Assembly (NCBI RefSeq): GCF_001698225.1
Contig: NZ_CP016594.1
Location: 558,001 to 622,000, forward strand
Length of the DNA stretch: 64,000 bases
Origin: Gordonia terrae
Lineage (GTDB): Bacteria > Actinomycetota > Actinomycetes > Mycobacteriales > Mycobacteriaceae
Reading direction: 5' to 3'
The position numbers were made by a program, and so were the translations under genes. Numbering within the stretch: the first letter of the stretch is position 1; every line of letters starts with the position of its first letter. The notes below the pieces were generated by a model. The model was given only the letters and a program-made list of their open reading frames with translations. It did no database searches and was not told the origin of the DNA. Below, piece by piece: positions 32,662 to 39,781 of the stretch.

Positions 32662-33771
32662 ATGACCGCCGGTGCACGTGACGATCTCACTCCGGATGTC
32701 GCGCCGGTGCGCGACGGCGAGAATCTCGACTGGGATGCGCTCGAGACGTATCTCCGGCTGCACCTCTCTGAGGTCGGCGGACCGTTTTCGGTGCTCCAGT
32801 TCCCGCGCGGATCGGCGAACCTCACCTATCGGGTGACCTTCGGCGATCGGCATCTCGTGGTGAGGCGACCGCCGCTCGGGCAGGTTGCGGCGGCCGCGCA
32901 CGACATGGCGCGCGAACATCGGGTGCTGTCCCGCTTGTACGCCGCCTATCCTCGGGCGCCTCGTGCGTACCTCCACTGTGCGGACACCGCGGTCATCGGC
33001 GCGGAGTTCTTCGTCTCGGAGTACCGGCGCGGTCACGTGGTCTGGGACCACGTCCCAGCGGCGATCTCGACCGACGCCGATGCATCCGTACGGGTGGGTC
33101 TCGCGGTCATCGACGCACTTGCGGACCTGCACGACGTCGATCCCGCCGCGTGTGATCTGCAGGATCTCGGCCGCCCCGAGGGATTTCTCCGGCGGCAGGT
33201 CGAGGGGTGGACGCGCCGGTGGGCCGCAGTCGCGGAGCAGTCGTTGCTCGATGATGCAGTGCAGACCCGGGTGATGGTCGACGAGGTCGCCGCGCGCCTT
33301 GCGCGCGACCTCCCTCGGACCCAACGAGCAGGCATCGTCCACAACGATTTTAAGATCGACAACTGTCAGTTCATCGCCGGTGATCCCGACCGAGTCGCCG
33401 CGGTGTTCGACTGGGACATGGCAACTCTCGGGGATTCGCTCGCCGACTTCGGCACGCTGCTGAACTACTGGCCCGACCACACCCTGTCAGCCGATGATCC
33501 CGGTGCGTTTGTCGCTGCGTCGGCCACTCGTGAGCTCGATCTCCCCGATCGTGATGCGGTCGTCGAGCGATATGCGTCCACGAGTTCGCTCGACCTCGCC
33601 GAGATCGCCTGGTACGAGGCCTTCGGATGCTGGCGCACCGTCGTCATCTTGCAGCAGCTGTATGCGCGAGCGGTCCGCGGCGAGAGCGCCGACCCACGCA
33701 TGCTGCAGCGGGGCGAGATGGTCGCGCCACTGACTCGCCGAGCGCTTGCGTTGCTCGGCGGCATCGTCTGA
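32662..33771 (+). CDS. APH-fold phosphotransferase (ACAD10/11 N-domain-like)
   Basis: A 369-residue kinase-like protein of the aminoglycoside-phosphotransferase fold. The Gly-rich region is FPRGSANLTYRVTFG, the ATP-site Lys/Arg region LVVRRPP, the catalytic loop IVHNDFKIDNC (variant of HGDxxxxN), and the metal Asp is in VFDWDMATLGD. Such domains accompany ACAD10/11, where a hydroxyacyl-CoA is phosphorylated and then dehydrated. Here it may phosphorylate a hydroxylated acid before elimination; antibiotic resistance is unlikely. It is first in an operon with a small protein, acyl-CoA synthetase, ferredoxin reductase and MaoC hydratase. Confidence 0.85.
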   Translation: MTAGARDDLTPDVAPVRDGENLDWDALETYLRLHLSEVGGPFSVLQFPRGSANLTYRVTFGDRHLVVRRPPLGQVAAAAHDMAREHRVLSRLYAAYPRAPRAYLHCADTAVIGAEFFVSEYRRGHVVWDHVPAAISTDADASVRVGLAVIDALADLHDVDPAACDLQDLGRPEGFLRRQVEGWTRRWAAVAEQSLLDDAVQTRVMVDEVAARLARDLPRTQRAGIVHNDFKIDNCQFIAGDPDRVAAVFDWDMATLGDSLADFGTLLNYWPDHTLSADDPGAFVAASATRELDLPDRDAVVERYASTSSLDLAEIAWYEAFGCWRTVVILQQLYARAVRGESADPRMLQRGEMVAPLTRRALALLGGIV

Positions 33772-33811
33772 CCCACTTCCTTCTCCAAGCCGATCAGAAA
33801 ACGAGGAACTC

Positions 33812-34102
33812 ATGAAGACCGGAAGCAGGCTTCTCAGCTCGGTATGTGACACCGAGGTCATGGTGGTCAAGGGCGCCGACATCGAAATCGACTGTGGTGG
33901 TGCGCCGATGGTCGACGTCCGGACCGCTGACGTCGGCGATGTGGCAACCGGATTCGACGGCGGCACGGCGCTCGGAAAGCGGTACGTGCATGAGGCCTCG
34001 GGTCTGCAGGTGCTGTGCGTCAAGCCGGGTGTCGGAAGCCTGTCCGTCGACGGCGAGATCCTCCCGGAGCTCGCCGCGAAAAAGCTCCCCTCGTCGGACT
34101 GA
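33812..34102 (+). CDS. Small conserved protein of unknown function (96 residues)
   Basis: A 96-residue soluble protein I cannot place in a family by eye. ATG 33812 follows GAGGAACTC. It has two Cys, CDTEVMVV near residue 12 and CGGAP near 30, a stretch on short beta-strands (ADIEIDCGG, QVLCVKPGVGSLSVDG), and a Lys-rich end. Lying between the kinase and the acyl-CoA synthetase within one operon suggests an accessory role, for example a substrate carrier or subunit. Tight spacing (8 bases to the next ATG) makes it a real gene. Confidence 0.7.
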   Translation: MKTGSRLLSSVCDTEVMVVKGADIEIDCGGAPMVDVRTADVGDVATGFDGGTALGKRYVHEASGLQVLCVKPGVGSLSVDGEILPELAAKKLPSSD

Positions 34103-34110
34103 GGCGCCGG

Positions 34111-35580
34111 ATGAATGTGACGATGCTCCTCGAGATGGTCGCTCAGGCGGCCGGGGACAGAACCGCGGTCGTCGCCGACGGCACCCGCCTGACCTACGAC
34201 GCGCTGGCCCACCAGGCCGGCGCGTGGTCGGCCGCCATCCGTGAACAGGACGTGCACGCTGTCGCCTACGTCGGCGAGAACTCCGCCGACACCGTGGCGC
34301 TCTTCTTCGGTACCGCGATGGCCGGGGTCTCCTATGTTCCGGTGAACTATCGGTGGACCGACGAGCAGCTGCGCGAGGCGCTCACGCGTATCGCACCGGT
34401 CTCGGTGGTGACCGACGAACGGTCCGCCTCACGTGTTCTCGGACTCGACGGTGTACATCCGTTGGGACGCCCTGATTCTGGTCGTGTCGCCGATGCCGCC
34501 GACACGGACGCCGACTTCCCCGCCGTCCTGCTGTTCACGAGCGGCACCAGCGGCACGCCGAAGGCCGCGATCCTGCGTAATCGGCACCTGGTGCCCTATG
34601 TGCTGTCCACCGTCGAATTCCTCAACGCGAGTGAGGAGGAAGCGATCCTCGTATCGGTTCCGCCATACCACATCGCCGCGGTGAGTTCCATGATCACGTC
34701 TCTGTACTCGGGTCGGAAGATGGTGCTGCTCACCGCATTCGAGGCCCGGGGGTGGGTCGATCTGGCGCGGCGCGAGCACGTCACCCAGGCCATGGTCGTG
34801 CCCACGATGCTCGACCGGATTCTCGACGTGATCGAATCCGACGGCAAGTCCCTACCCGCCCTGCGGCACCTGTCGTATGGCGGTGGGCGGATGCCGGTCG
34901 ACGTCATCGAACGGACCCTGCGACTGCTGCCCGGCGTCGACCTGGTCAACGCGTACGGTCTGACCGAGACCAGCTCCACGATCAGCCTTCTGGGTCCGGA
35001 GGACCACCGAACCGCCTCCGCCAGTGCTGATCCCGCAATTCGCGCCCGCCTGGGGTCCGTGGGTCGAGCGCTGCCCTCGGTGCAGATCGAGATCCGCGAC
35101 GACGACGGGGAGGTGCTTCCTCCCGGTGAGTCGGGGGAGATCTGGGTTCGCGGCGAGCAGGTGTCCGGCGAGTATCTGAGCCACTCGGCGATCGACGCGT
35201 CCGGGTGGTATCCGACGCGCGACCGCGGGCACCTCGATTCCGATGGGTTCCTGTTCCTGCACGGTCGAGCCGACGACGTCATCGTGCGCGGCGGCGAGAA
35301 CATCTCGCCGAGCGAGATCGAGGACCGCTTGCGGCAGCACCCGAGCGTCGACGATGTGGCCGTGGTCGGGATCCCCGACGAGCAATGGGGCGAACGGATC
35401 GAGGCCTTCGTGGTGAGTTCGCGGGGAATCGATGTCGATGAACTGAAACAGTGGGTGCGCGACGGGTTGAGGTCCACCCGCGTGCCGCAGTTCATCCATC
35501 ACGAGGCCGAGTTGCCGTACAACGAGACCGGCAAGTTGCTGCGGCGCGTGCTCAAGAACGAGCGGGTTGCAGCTCTGTAG
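34111..35580 (+). CDS. Acyl-CoA synthetase (AMP-binding family)
   Basis: A 489-residue adenylate-forming ligase that activates a free acid to its CoA ester via an acyl-AMP. It has the P-loop LFTSGTSGTPKAAIL (near residue 140), the A5 motif NAYGLTETSS, the hinge YPTRDRGHLDSDGFLFLHGR in outline, VRGGENISPSEIED, and the C-terminal catalytic Lys in PYNETGKLLRRVL. The usual TGD of motif A7 reads TRD. It starts eight bases after the small-protein stop with a weak ribosome site. It is probably the entry step that makes the CoA ester for the dehydrogenases. Confidence 0.92.
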   Translation: MNVTMLLEMVAQAAGDRTAVVADGTRLTYDALAHQAGAWSAAIREQDVHAVAYVGENSADTVALFFGTAMAGVSYVPVNYRWTDEQLREALTRIAPVSVVTDERSASRVLGLDGVHPLGRPDSGRVADAADTDADFPAVLLFTSGTSGTPKAAILRNRHLVPYVLSTVEFLNASEEEAILVSVPPYHIAAVSSMITSLYSGRKMVLLTAFEARGWVDLARREHVTQAMVVPTMLDRILDVIESDGKSLPALRHLSYGGGRMPVDVIERTLRLLPGVDLVNAYGLTETSSTISLLGPEDHRTASASADPAIRARLGSVGRALPSVQIEIRDDDGEVLPPGESGEIWVRGEQVSGEYLSHSAIDASGWYPTRDRGHLDSDGFLFLHGRADDVIVRGGENISPSEIEDRLRQHPSVDDVAVVGIPDEQWGERIEAFVVSSRGIDVDELKQWVRDGLRSTRVPQFIHHEAELPYNETGKLLRRVLKNERVAAL

Positions 35581-35626
35581 TCGACCGTGACCGCTCAGCC
35601 GGTCCGAGGAGAAATCAGGTGAGGTC

Positions 35627-37240
35627 ATGACGTTCGTGATCACGCAGAACTGCTGCAATGACGCGTCCTGTGTTCCGGTGTGTCCGGTCAACTGCATCCA
35701 TCCGACTCCCGACGAGCCGGAGTATGCGACCACGGAGATGCTCTACATAGACCCGGACGCCTGCATCGAGTGCGGCGCATGCCTCGATGCCTGTCCGGTG
35801 AGCGCGATCGAACCCGACTACGATCTCGATGAGTCGTCGTTGCCGTTCATCGAACTCAACGCGGTCTACTACCGCGATCCCGCGCATCAGGAGTACGCCC
35901 AAGTTCCGTTCACACAACCGCCTGCGCGCTTCTGGGCGGGTGCAGAGAAGCTGCGCGTGGCGATCGTGGGGGCCGGGCCGGCAAGCAGTTACGCAGTCGA
36001 ACACCTACTCGCTCAACGGGGTCTCGACGTACAGATCGATGTCTTCGAGAAGCTCATGACCCCGTGGGGGCTGCTGCGACATGGGGTCGCACCGGATCAC
36101 GAGGCGACCAAGCAGGCGGCCGAGGCTTTCACCCGGTCGATGCGGCATCGCGCGGTCAGGGTGTTCTTCGACGTGGAGGTGGGTACCGACGTCACCTTCA
36201 CCGAGTTGTCCGATCGGTATCACGCTGTGCTGTACGGCGTCGGTGCGGCGTCGGACCGACGGATGAGTATCCCCGGTGAGGACCTGGCCAACAGCATGTC
36301 CGCCACCGAACTGGTCGCCTGGTACAACGGGCACCCCGACGGGCTCGATCACGAACCCGATCTCTCATCGGAACGAGCAATCGTGATCGGGAACGGCAAC
36401 GTGGCACTCGATGTCGCGCGAATCCTCGCGACCGATGTCGACGAGCTGCGGAAGACCGACATCGCCGAACATTCGTTGACAGCACTCGCCACGTCCCGTA
36501 TCCGGGAGGTCCGGGTCCTCGGGCGGCGGGGTGCCGACGTGGCAGCCTTCACGACCCCGGAGCTGATCGGACTGCGAGAAGCGCTGGGCCCAAGGCTTGT
36601 TCGCAGCGAGGACCTCGGCGAACCCAGTCCGGACTCATCGGTGATGGCGATGTTCAAGAGGGAGTTGATCGAGAAGCTGCCGACGAGACGCCCGGACACC
36701 GACGAACCCGTCGTCGTGCTGGACTTCCGTCGGACCCCGGTGTCGGTGGTGGGCGACTCGACGGTGGCTGCGCTGCGCTGTGTTCCGACCGGCGGCGGTG
36801 AGGCGCTCGACCTGGCATGTGGTCTCGTCGTGCGGGCGGTCGGATACCGATCCGAACCGATCGCCGGCCTGCCGTTCGATCTCGAACGCGCCGTGGTGCC
36901 CAATGACGAAGGGCGCGTTACGGACATCGATGGCAGTGTGATCGCGGGCGCCTACGTGACAGGGTGGGTCAAGCGCGGCCCGACGGGCGCGCTCGGGACG
37001 AACCGACGCTGCGCACGCGCAACCGTCTCCTCCCTACTGGACGACTTCGGCGCCGGTCGGTTGGCCGGCCCGCAGGTGACCGACGACATCGCGGAGCGGT
37101 TCCCGAGTTCGGCGAACTTCGATGACTGGCGACGTCTGGACTCGCACGAGAAATCGACTGGCCGAGCATCGGGACGGACGCGGTTGAAGACGGTGACCCG
37201 CTCCGAACAGCACTCCATAGTCTCCGCACGTGACTCCTGA
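35627..37240 (+). CDS. Ferredoxin/ferredoxin-NADP reductase fusion (FprB-like)
   Basis: A 537-residue fusion. Residues 1-60 are a 7Fe/8Fe-type ferredoxin with Cys9, 15, 19, 23 and the second cluster set CIECGACLDACPV. The rest is an adrenodoxin-reductase-type flavoprotein with FAD motif VAIVGAGPASSYAVEHLL, GVAPDHEATK and NADP motif VIGNGNVALDVARIL. Electrons thus pass from NADPH through FAD to a built-in Fe-S domain, giving a second reductase for the two P450s besides 24858. AGGTGAGG precedes the ATG. Confidence 0.92.
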   Translation: MTFVITQNCCNDASCVPVCPVNCIHPTPDEPEYATTEMLYIDPDACIECGACLDACPVSAIEPDYDLDESSLPFIELNAVYYRDPAHQEYAQVPFTQPPARFWAGAEKLRVAIVGAGPASSYAVEHLLAQRGLDVQIDVFEKLMTPWGLLRHGVAPDHEATKQAAEAFTRSMRHRAVRVFFDVEVGTDVTFTELSDRYHAVLYGVGAASDRRMSIPGEDLANSMSATELVAWYNGHPDGLDHEPDLSSERAIVIGNGNVALDVARILATDVDELRKTDIAEHSLTALATSRIREVRVLGRRGADVAAFTTPELIGLREALGPRLVRSEDLGEPSPDSSVMAMFKRELIEKLPTRRPDTDEPVVVLDFRRTPVSVVGDSTVAALRCVPTGGGEALDLACGLVVRAVGYRSEPIAGLPFDLERAVVPNDEGRVTDIDGSVIAGAYVTGWVKRGPTGALGTNRRCARATVSSLLDDFGAGRLAGPQVTDDIAERFPSSANFDDWRRLDSHEKSTGRASGRTRLKTVTRSEQHSIVSARDS

Positions 37241-37280
37241 CCCGAGAGTGCCCCTCACTCATGGACCAGACCGGAGACCG

Positions 37281-37754
37281 ATGAATCACCCCGCCAGCGC
37301 TCCTCGCGTGTTCCCCTCCGTCGAGGCCTTCGCCGACGCGGTCGGCGAAGAGCTCGGGATCAGCCCGTGGCTGATCGTCGATCAGGGGATGGTGGACGCG
37401 TTCGCGGACGTCACCCGTGACCACCAGTGGATTCATGTCGACCCCGTCCGGGCGGGGGAGGGGCCGTACGGCGCGACCATCGCGCACGGATACCTGACCC
37501 TGTCCTTGCTGCCGTCGATGGGTTGGCAGATATACACCGTCGAAGGCGTGCAGATGGGTGTCAACTACGGGCTCGACTCCGTTCGCTTTCCTGCGCCGGT
37601 GCCGGTGGGCTCGCGCATACGCGCCGTGGCCACGCTGACCGACGTGCAGGACGCGACCACGGGTACGAGGTTCACCGTGCGTTTCGTCGTCGAGATCGAG
37701 GGGGCCGACAAGCCGGCGTGCGTGGCCGACACCGTTCGCGTGCTCGTCGGCTGA
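37281..37754 (+). CDS. MaoC-like (R)-specific enoyl-CoA hydratase
   Basis: A 157-residue single hotdog hydratase. The hydratase-2 motif is FADVTRDHQWIHVDP (Asp and His catalytic), followed by IAHGYLTLSLLP and MGVNYGLDSVRFPAPVPVGSRI in outline. It adds water to an enoyl-CoA made by one of the acyl-CoA dehydrogenases. Its product would suit the aldolase if the carbon is tertiary. GGAG precedes ATG 37281; it is the last gene of the operon begun at 32662. Confidence 0.9.
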   Translation: MNHPASAPRVFPSVEAFADAVGEELGISPWLIVDQGMVDAFADVTRDHQWIHVDPVRAGEGPYGATIAHGYLTLSLLPSMGWQIYTVEGVQMGVNYGLDSVRFPAPVPVGSRIRAVATLTDVQDATTGTRFTVRFVVEIEGADKPACVADTVRVLVG

Positions 37755-37772
37755 GGGTCGCCGGCCCTCCGG

Positions 37773-39155
37773 TCAGTCGAAGACCTTGCCCGGGTTGAGG
37801 ATTCCGTTCGGGTCGAAAGCCGCCTTCACGCCTCGGTGCAGATCGAGCATCTCCGCTGTGAGTTCTCGTCGCAGGAACGACTTCTTGAGCAGGCCCACGC
37901 CGTGCTCGCCGGTGATCGTGCCGCCCAGCGAGAGTCCGAGATCCATGATCTCTCCGAACGCCTGGAACGCCCGGTCCACACTGTCGTCGTCATAGAAGAT
38001 GGCCGGATGGAGGTTGCCGTCTCCGGCGTGACCGGGGCAGATGGCCCGGACGTCGTGGCGTCGGCCGATCTCGGCGACACCGTCGACGAGTGAGGCGAGA
38101 GCACTGACCGGAACGCACACGTCGTCGGCCAGCGGGCTGCCCTGGGCTGCGATCGCGGGGCCCAGGAGGCGCCGCGTCTCCATCAGCATGTCCGCTTCCT
38201 GGGAATCCGACGCGGTGTAGACCTCGTCGGCGCCGGACGAGAGGAAGCATTCCTCGAAGACTCCCAGGTCTTCTGCTGCGCGAACTCCCCGATCGGAGCG
38301 GATGAGGAGTACGGCGCCGGAGTCCGGAAGACCAACATCGCGAAAGTCCGAGATGATCGCGATGCTCGGGCCGTCGAGCAACTCGAGCATCGAAGGCCGG
38401 CGACCGGTCGCCTGCACGGCGGCAACGGCTTCGGCCGCCGCACGAACCGTGGGGAACATCCCGACTGCGGTCAGCGACTCCTCACGCTCGGGCAGGAGCG
38501 CAACGGTGATCTCGGTGATCGCGGCCAGCGTTCCTTCCGAACCGGTCAGCAGGTGGGTGAGATCGTAACCGGCAACGCCTTTCGCGGTTCGGCGTCCGGT
38601 GCGCATGACCCGACCACCGGGGAGGACGAACTCGAGGGCACGGATGTAGTCGGCGGTGACTCCATACTTCACGCAACACATTCCGCCCGCGTTGGTGGCG
38701 ACGTTTCCCCCGATGGTGGACATCTCCCACGACCCTGGGTCAGGAGGATAGAACAGGCCGAGCTCGGCGACGGCCGCCGCGAGTGTCGAGTTGACCGTCC
38801 CGGGTTGGACGACCGCGATCTGTTCGACCGGGTCTATCTCCAGGATGCGGTCCATCTTCTCGAAGGAGAGCAGGATGCACCCGTCGACAGCGTTCGCCGC
38901 GCCGGCGGCGCCGGTCAACGCGCCTTGACACACGACGGGAACGCGCTCGGCGTTCGCGACCGAGAGAACGTGGGAGACTTCGTCGGTGGTGGTCGCCGAG
39001 ACGAGTGCGATCGGTTCACCGGCGGCGCAGAACGGGGCGATGTCGCGCAGTCGGTCGATCCAGGACTCGGGAGTGGTCCGGAGCGCCGACGGGGCCAGCC
39101 CACCGGCAAGGCGATCGAGAACCCGGGTCGTCGTCGCCGTCATCGTTTCAGACAC
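37773..39155 (-). CDS. FAD-linked oxidase (GlcD/D-lactate dehydrogenase-like)
   Basis: A 460-residue VAO/PCMH-type flavoenzyme that oxidises a D-2-hydroxy acid to a 2-oxo acid. The FAD domain has ALTGAAGAANAVDGCILL, YPPDPGSWEMSTIGGNVATNAGG in outline, and the C-terminal part has PGHAGDGNLHPAIFYDDD and GEHGVGLLKK, with the metal or substrate His residues. GTG 39155 is preceded by AGGAAG; ATG 39143 is a second choice. With the FMN oxidase at 8352 it would cover both stereoisomers of a 2-hydroxy acid. The nearest operator (copy 10) is 567 bases upstream across a poorly understood leader. Confidence 0.9.
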   Translation of the reverse strand: MSETMTATTTRVLDRLAGGLAPSALRTTPESWIDRLRDIAPFCAAGEPIALVSATTTDEVSHVLSVANAERVPVVCQGALTGAAGAANAVDGCILLSFEKMDRILEIDPVEQIAVVQPGTVNSTLAAAVAELGLFYPPDPGSWEMSTIGGNVATNAGGMCCVKYGVTADYIRALEFVLPGGRVMRTGRRTAKGVAGYDLTHLLTGSEGTLAAITEITVALLPEREESLTAVGMFPTVRAAAEAVAAVQATGRRPSMLELLDGPSIAIISDFRDVGLPDSGAVLLIRSDRGVRAAEDLGVFEECFLSSGADEVYTASDSQEADMLMETRRLLGPAIAAQGSPLADDVCVPVSALASLVDGVAEIGRRHDVRAICPGHAGDGNLHPAIFYDDDSVDRAFQAFGEIMDLGLSLGGTITGEHGVGLLKKSFLRRELTAEMLDLHRGVKAAFDPNGILNPGKVFD

Positions 39156-39183
39156 GAGCTTCCTGTCCCTCTATCGTTGGTCG

Positions 39184-39516
39184 TCACACGAACGTCGGCA
39201 CACGGGCTTCGGCGCTCGCGTGAAGCCGGGGCAGGGGCGCGCGGATGCCGGCAGTCAGGTGTAGGCCGTCGAACCGCCCGAAGCGTTCTGCGTGGAGTTG
39301 TAACCTGTCGACCCGCACCTGCCATTCGAAGCTGGCGAAACGATCGCGTAGCCAGAGAATGTTGATGAAGGCCAGCGTGTCGTCGAGGTGGCCAATCGTG
39401 TGCCGACGAACTTCTTGTTGCAGCCGAGCATGATCGAGCCCCGTGACCACCCAGAGCTCGGTGGTCGTCGACCGATCCCTCAGGAGGACGCCGGAATTCG
39501 CAATGGTGAGGAGCAC
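39184..39516 (-). CDS. Doubtful small CDS upstream of the FAD oxidase
   Basis: A possible 110-residue product from GTG 39516, only two bases after the stop of the 23-codon ORF upstream and 28 bases before the FAD-oxidase start. About four fifths of its third codon positions are G or C, as in real genes here, and it has a plausible hydrophobic core (TLAFINILWLRDRFASFEW), but I recognise no family. It could also be the rest of a gene broken by a frameshift with the 23-codon ORF, or non-coding leader. Confidence 0.25.
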   Translation of the reverse strand: MLLTIANSGVLLRDRSTTTELWVVTGLDHARLQQEVRRHTIGHLDDTLAFINILWLRDRFASFEWQVRVDRLQLHAERFGRFDGLHLTAGIRAPLPRLHASAEARVPTFV

Positions 39517-39518
39517 GA

Positions 39519-39590
39519 TTATCGCTGCGTTGAGCCGGGGACGAGCTTGTAACCGACTGCGGGTCGTCGAGCACTTCTCTTGTCTGCCAT
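39519..39590 (-). CDS. Doubtful 23-codon ORF (possible leader peptide)
   Basis: ATG 39590 opens a 23-residue frame beginning MADKRSARRPAVGYKL and ending at TAA. A weak GGCGGAAA lies upstream. It is 132 bases downstream of operator copy 10 in the minus direction. It could be a leader peptide coupled to the next ORF, the front of a frameshifted gene, or chance. Confidence 0.2.
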   Translation of the reverse strand: MADKRSARRPAVGYKLVPGSTQR

Positions 39591-39721
39591 CTGGTTTCCG
39601 CCCGTGATCTGTGAGTGCGAGAGCGAGCACAGGTCGACGCGTGGGCGCGGCCCGGGGGCCACGGACCCGGGTGCGAAGCCGGCCGCGAGAGCGTTCGGGT
39701 GTGCTCCACGCCACTCTAACA

Positions 39722-39735
39722 TTCATCCTGATGAA
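39722..39735. promoter_or_regulatory. Palindromic operator, copy 10
   Basis: TTCATCCTGATGAA, a palindrome except at the centre. Read leftward it is followed by TGTTAGAGTGG, resembling the TTAGTGTGG after copy 8, so it points at the leader and FAD-oxidase unit on the minus strand. It also lies just past the end of the SipW operon, which it cannot serve. Confidence 0.6.
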
Positions 39736-39781
39736 TTCGCCAGCCACCGCCTGCCGCCGGTCGTCGAACCCCGGACCGCTC

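Larger units (their letters stand above)
39156..39781. other. 626-base region without a confident gene
   Basis: This gap lies between the FAD oxidase (starting at 39155, minus) and the end of the SipW operon (39782). It contains operator copy 10 and two small minus-strand candidate ORFs (39519-39590 and 39184-39516). No RNA gene, hairpin with a T-tract or insertion element is visible. The opposite strand offers only a short, stop-flanked reading frame ending in TAA near 39550. Confidence 0.5.

Noticed and set aside
662..39155. KstR/KstR2-type cholesterol operators
   Set aside because: I looked in the promoter gaps for AAC-N2-GTT and CAAG-N2-CTTG palindromes and saw none near starts; the recurrent element is the TCATGA-centred palindrome.
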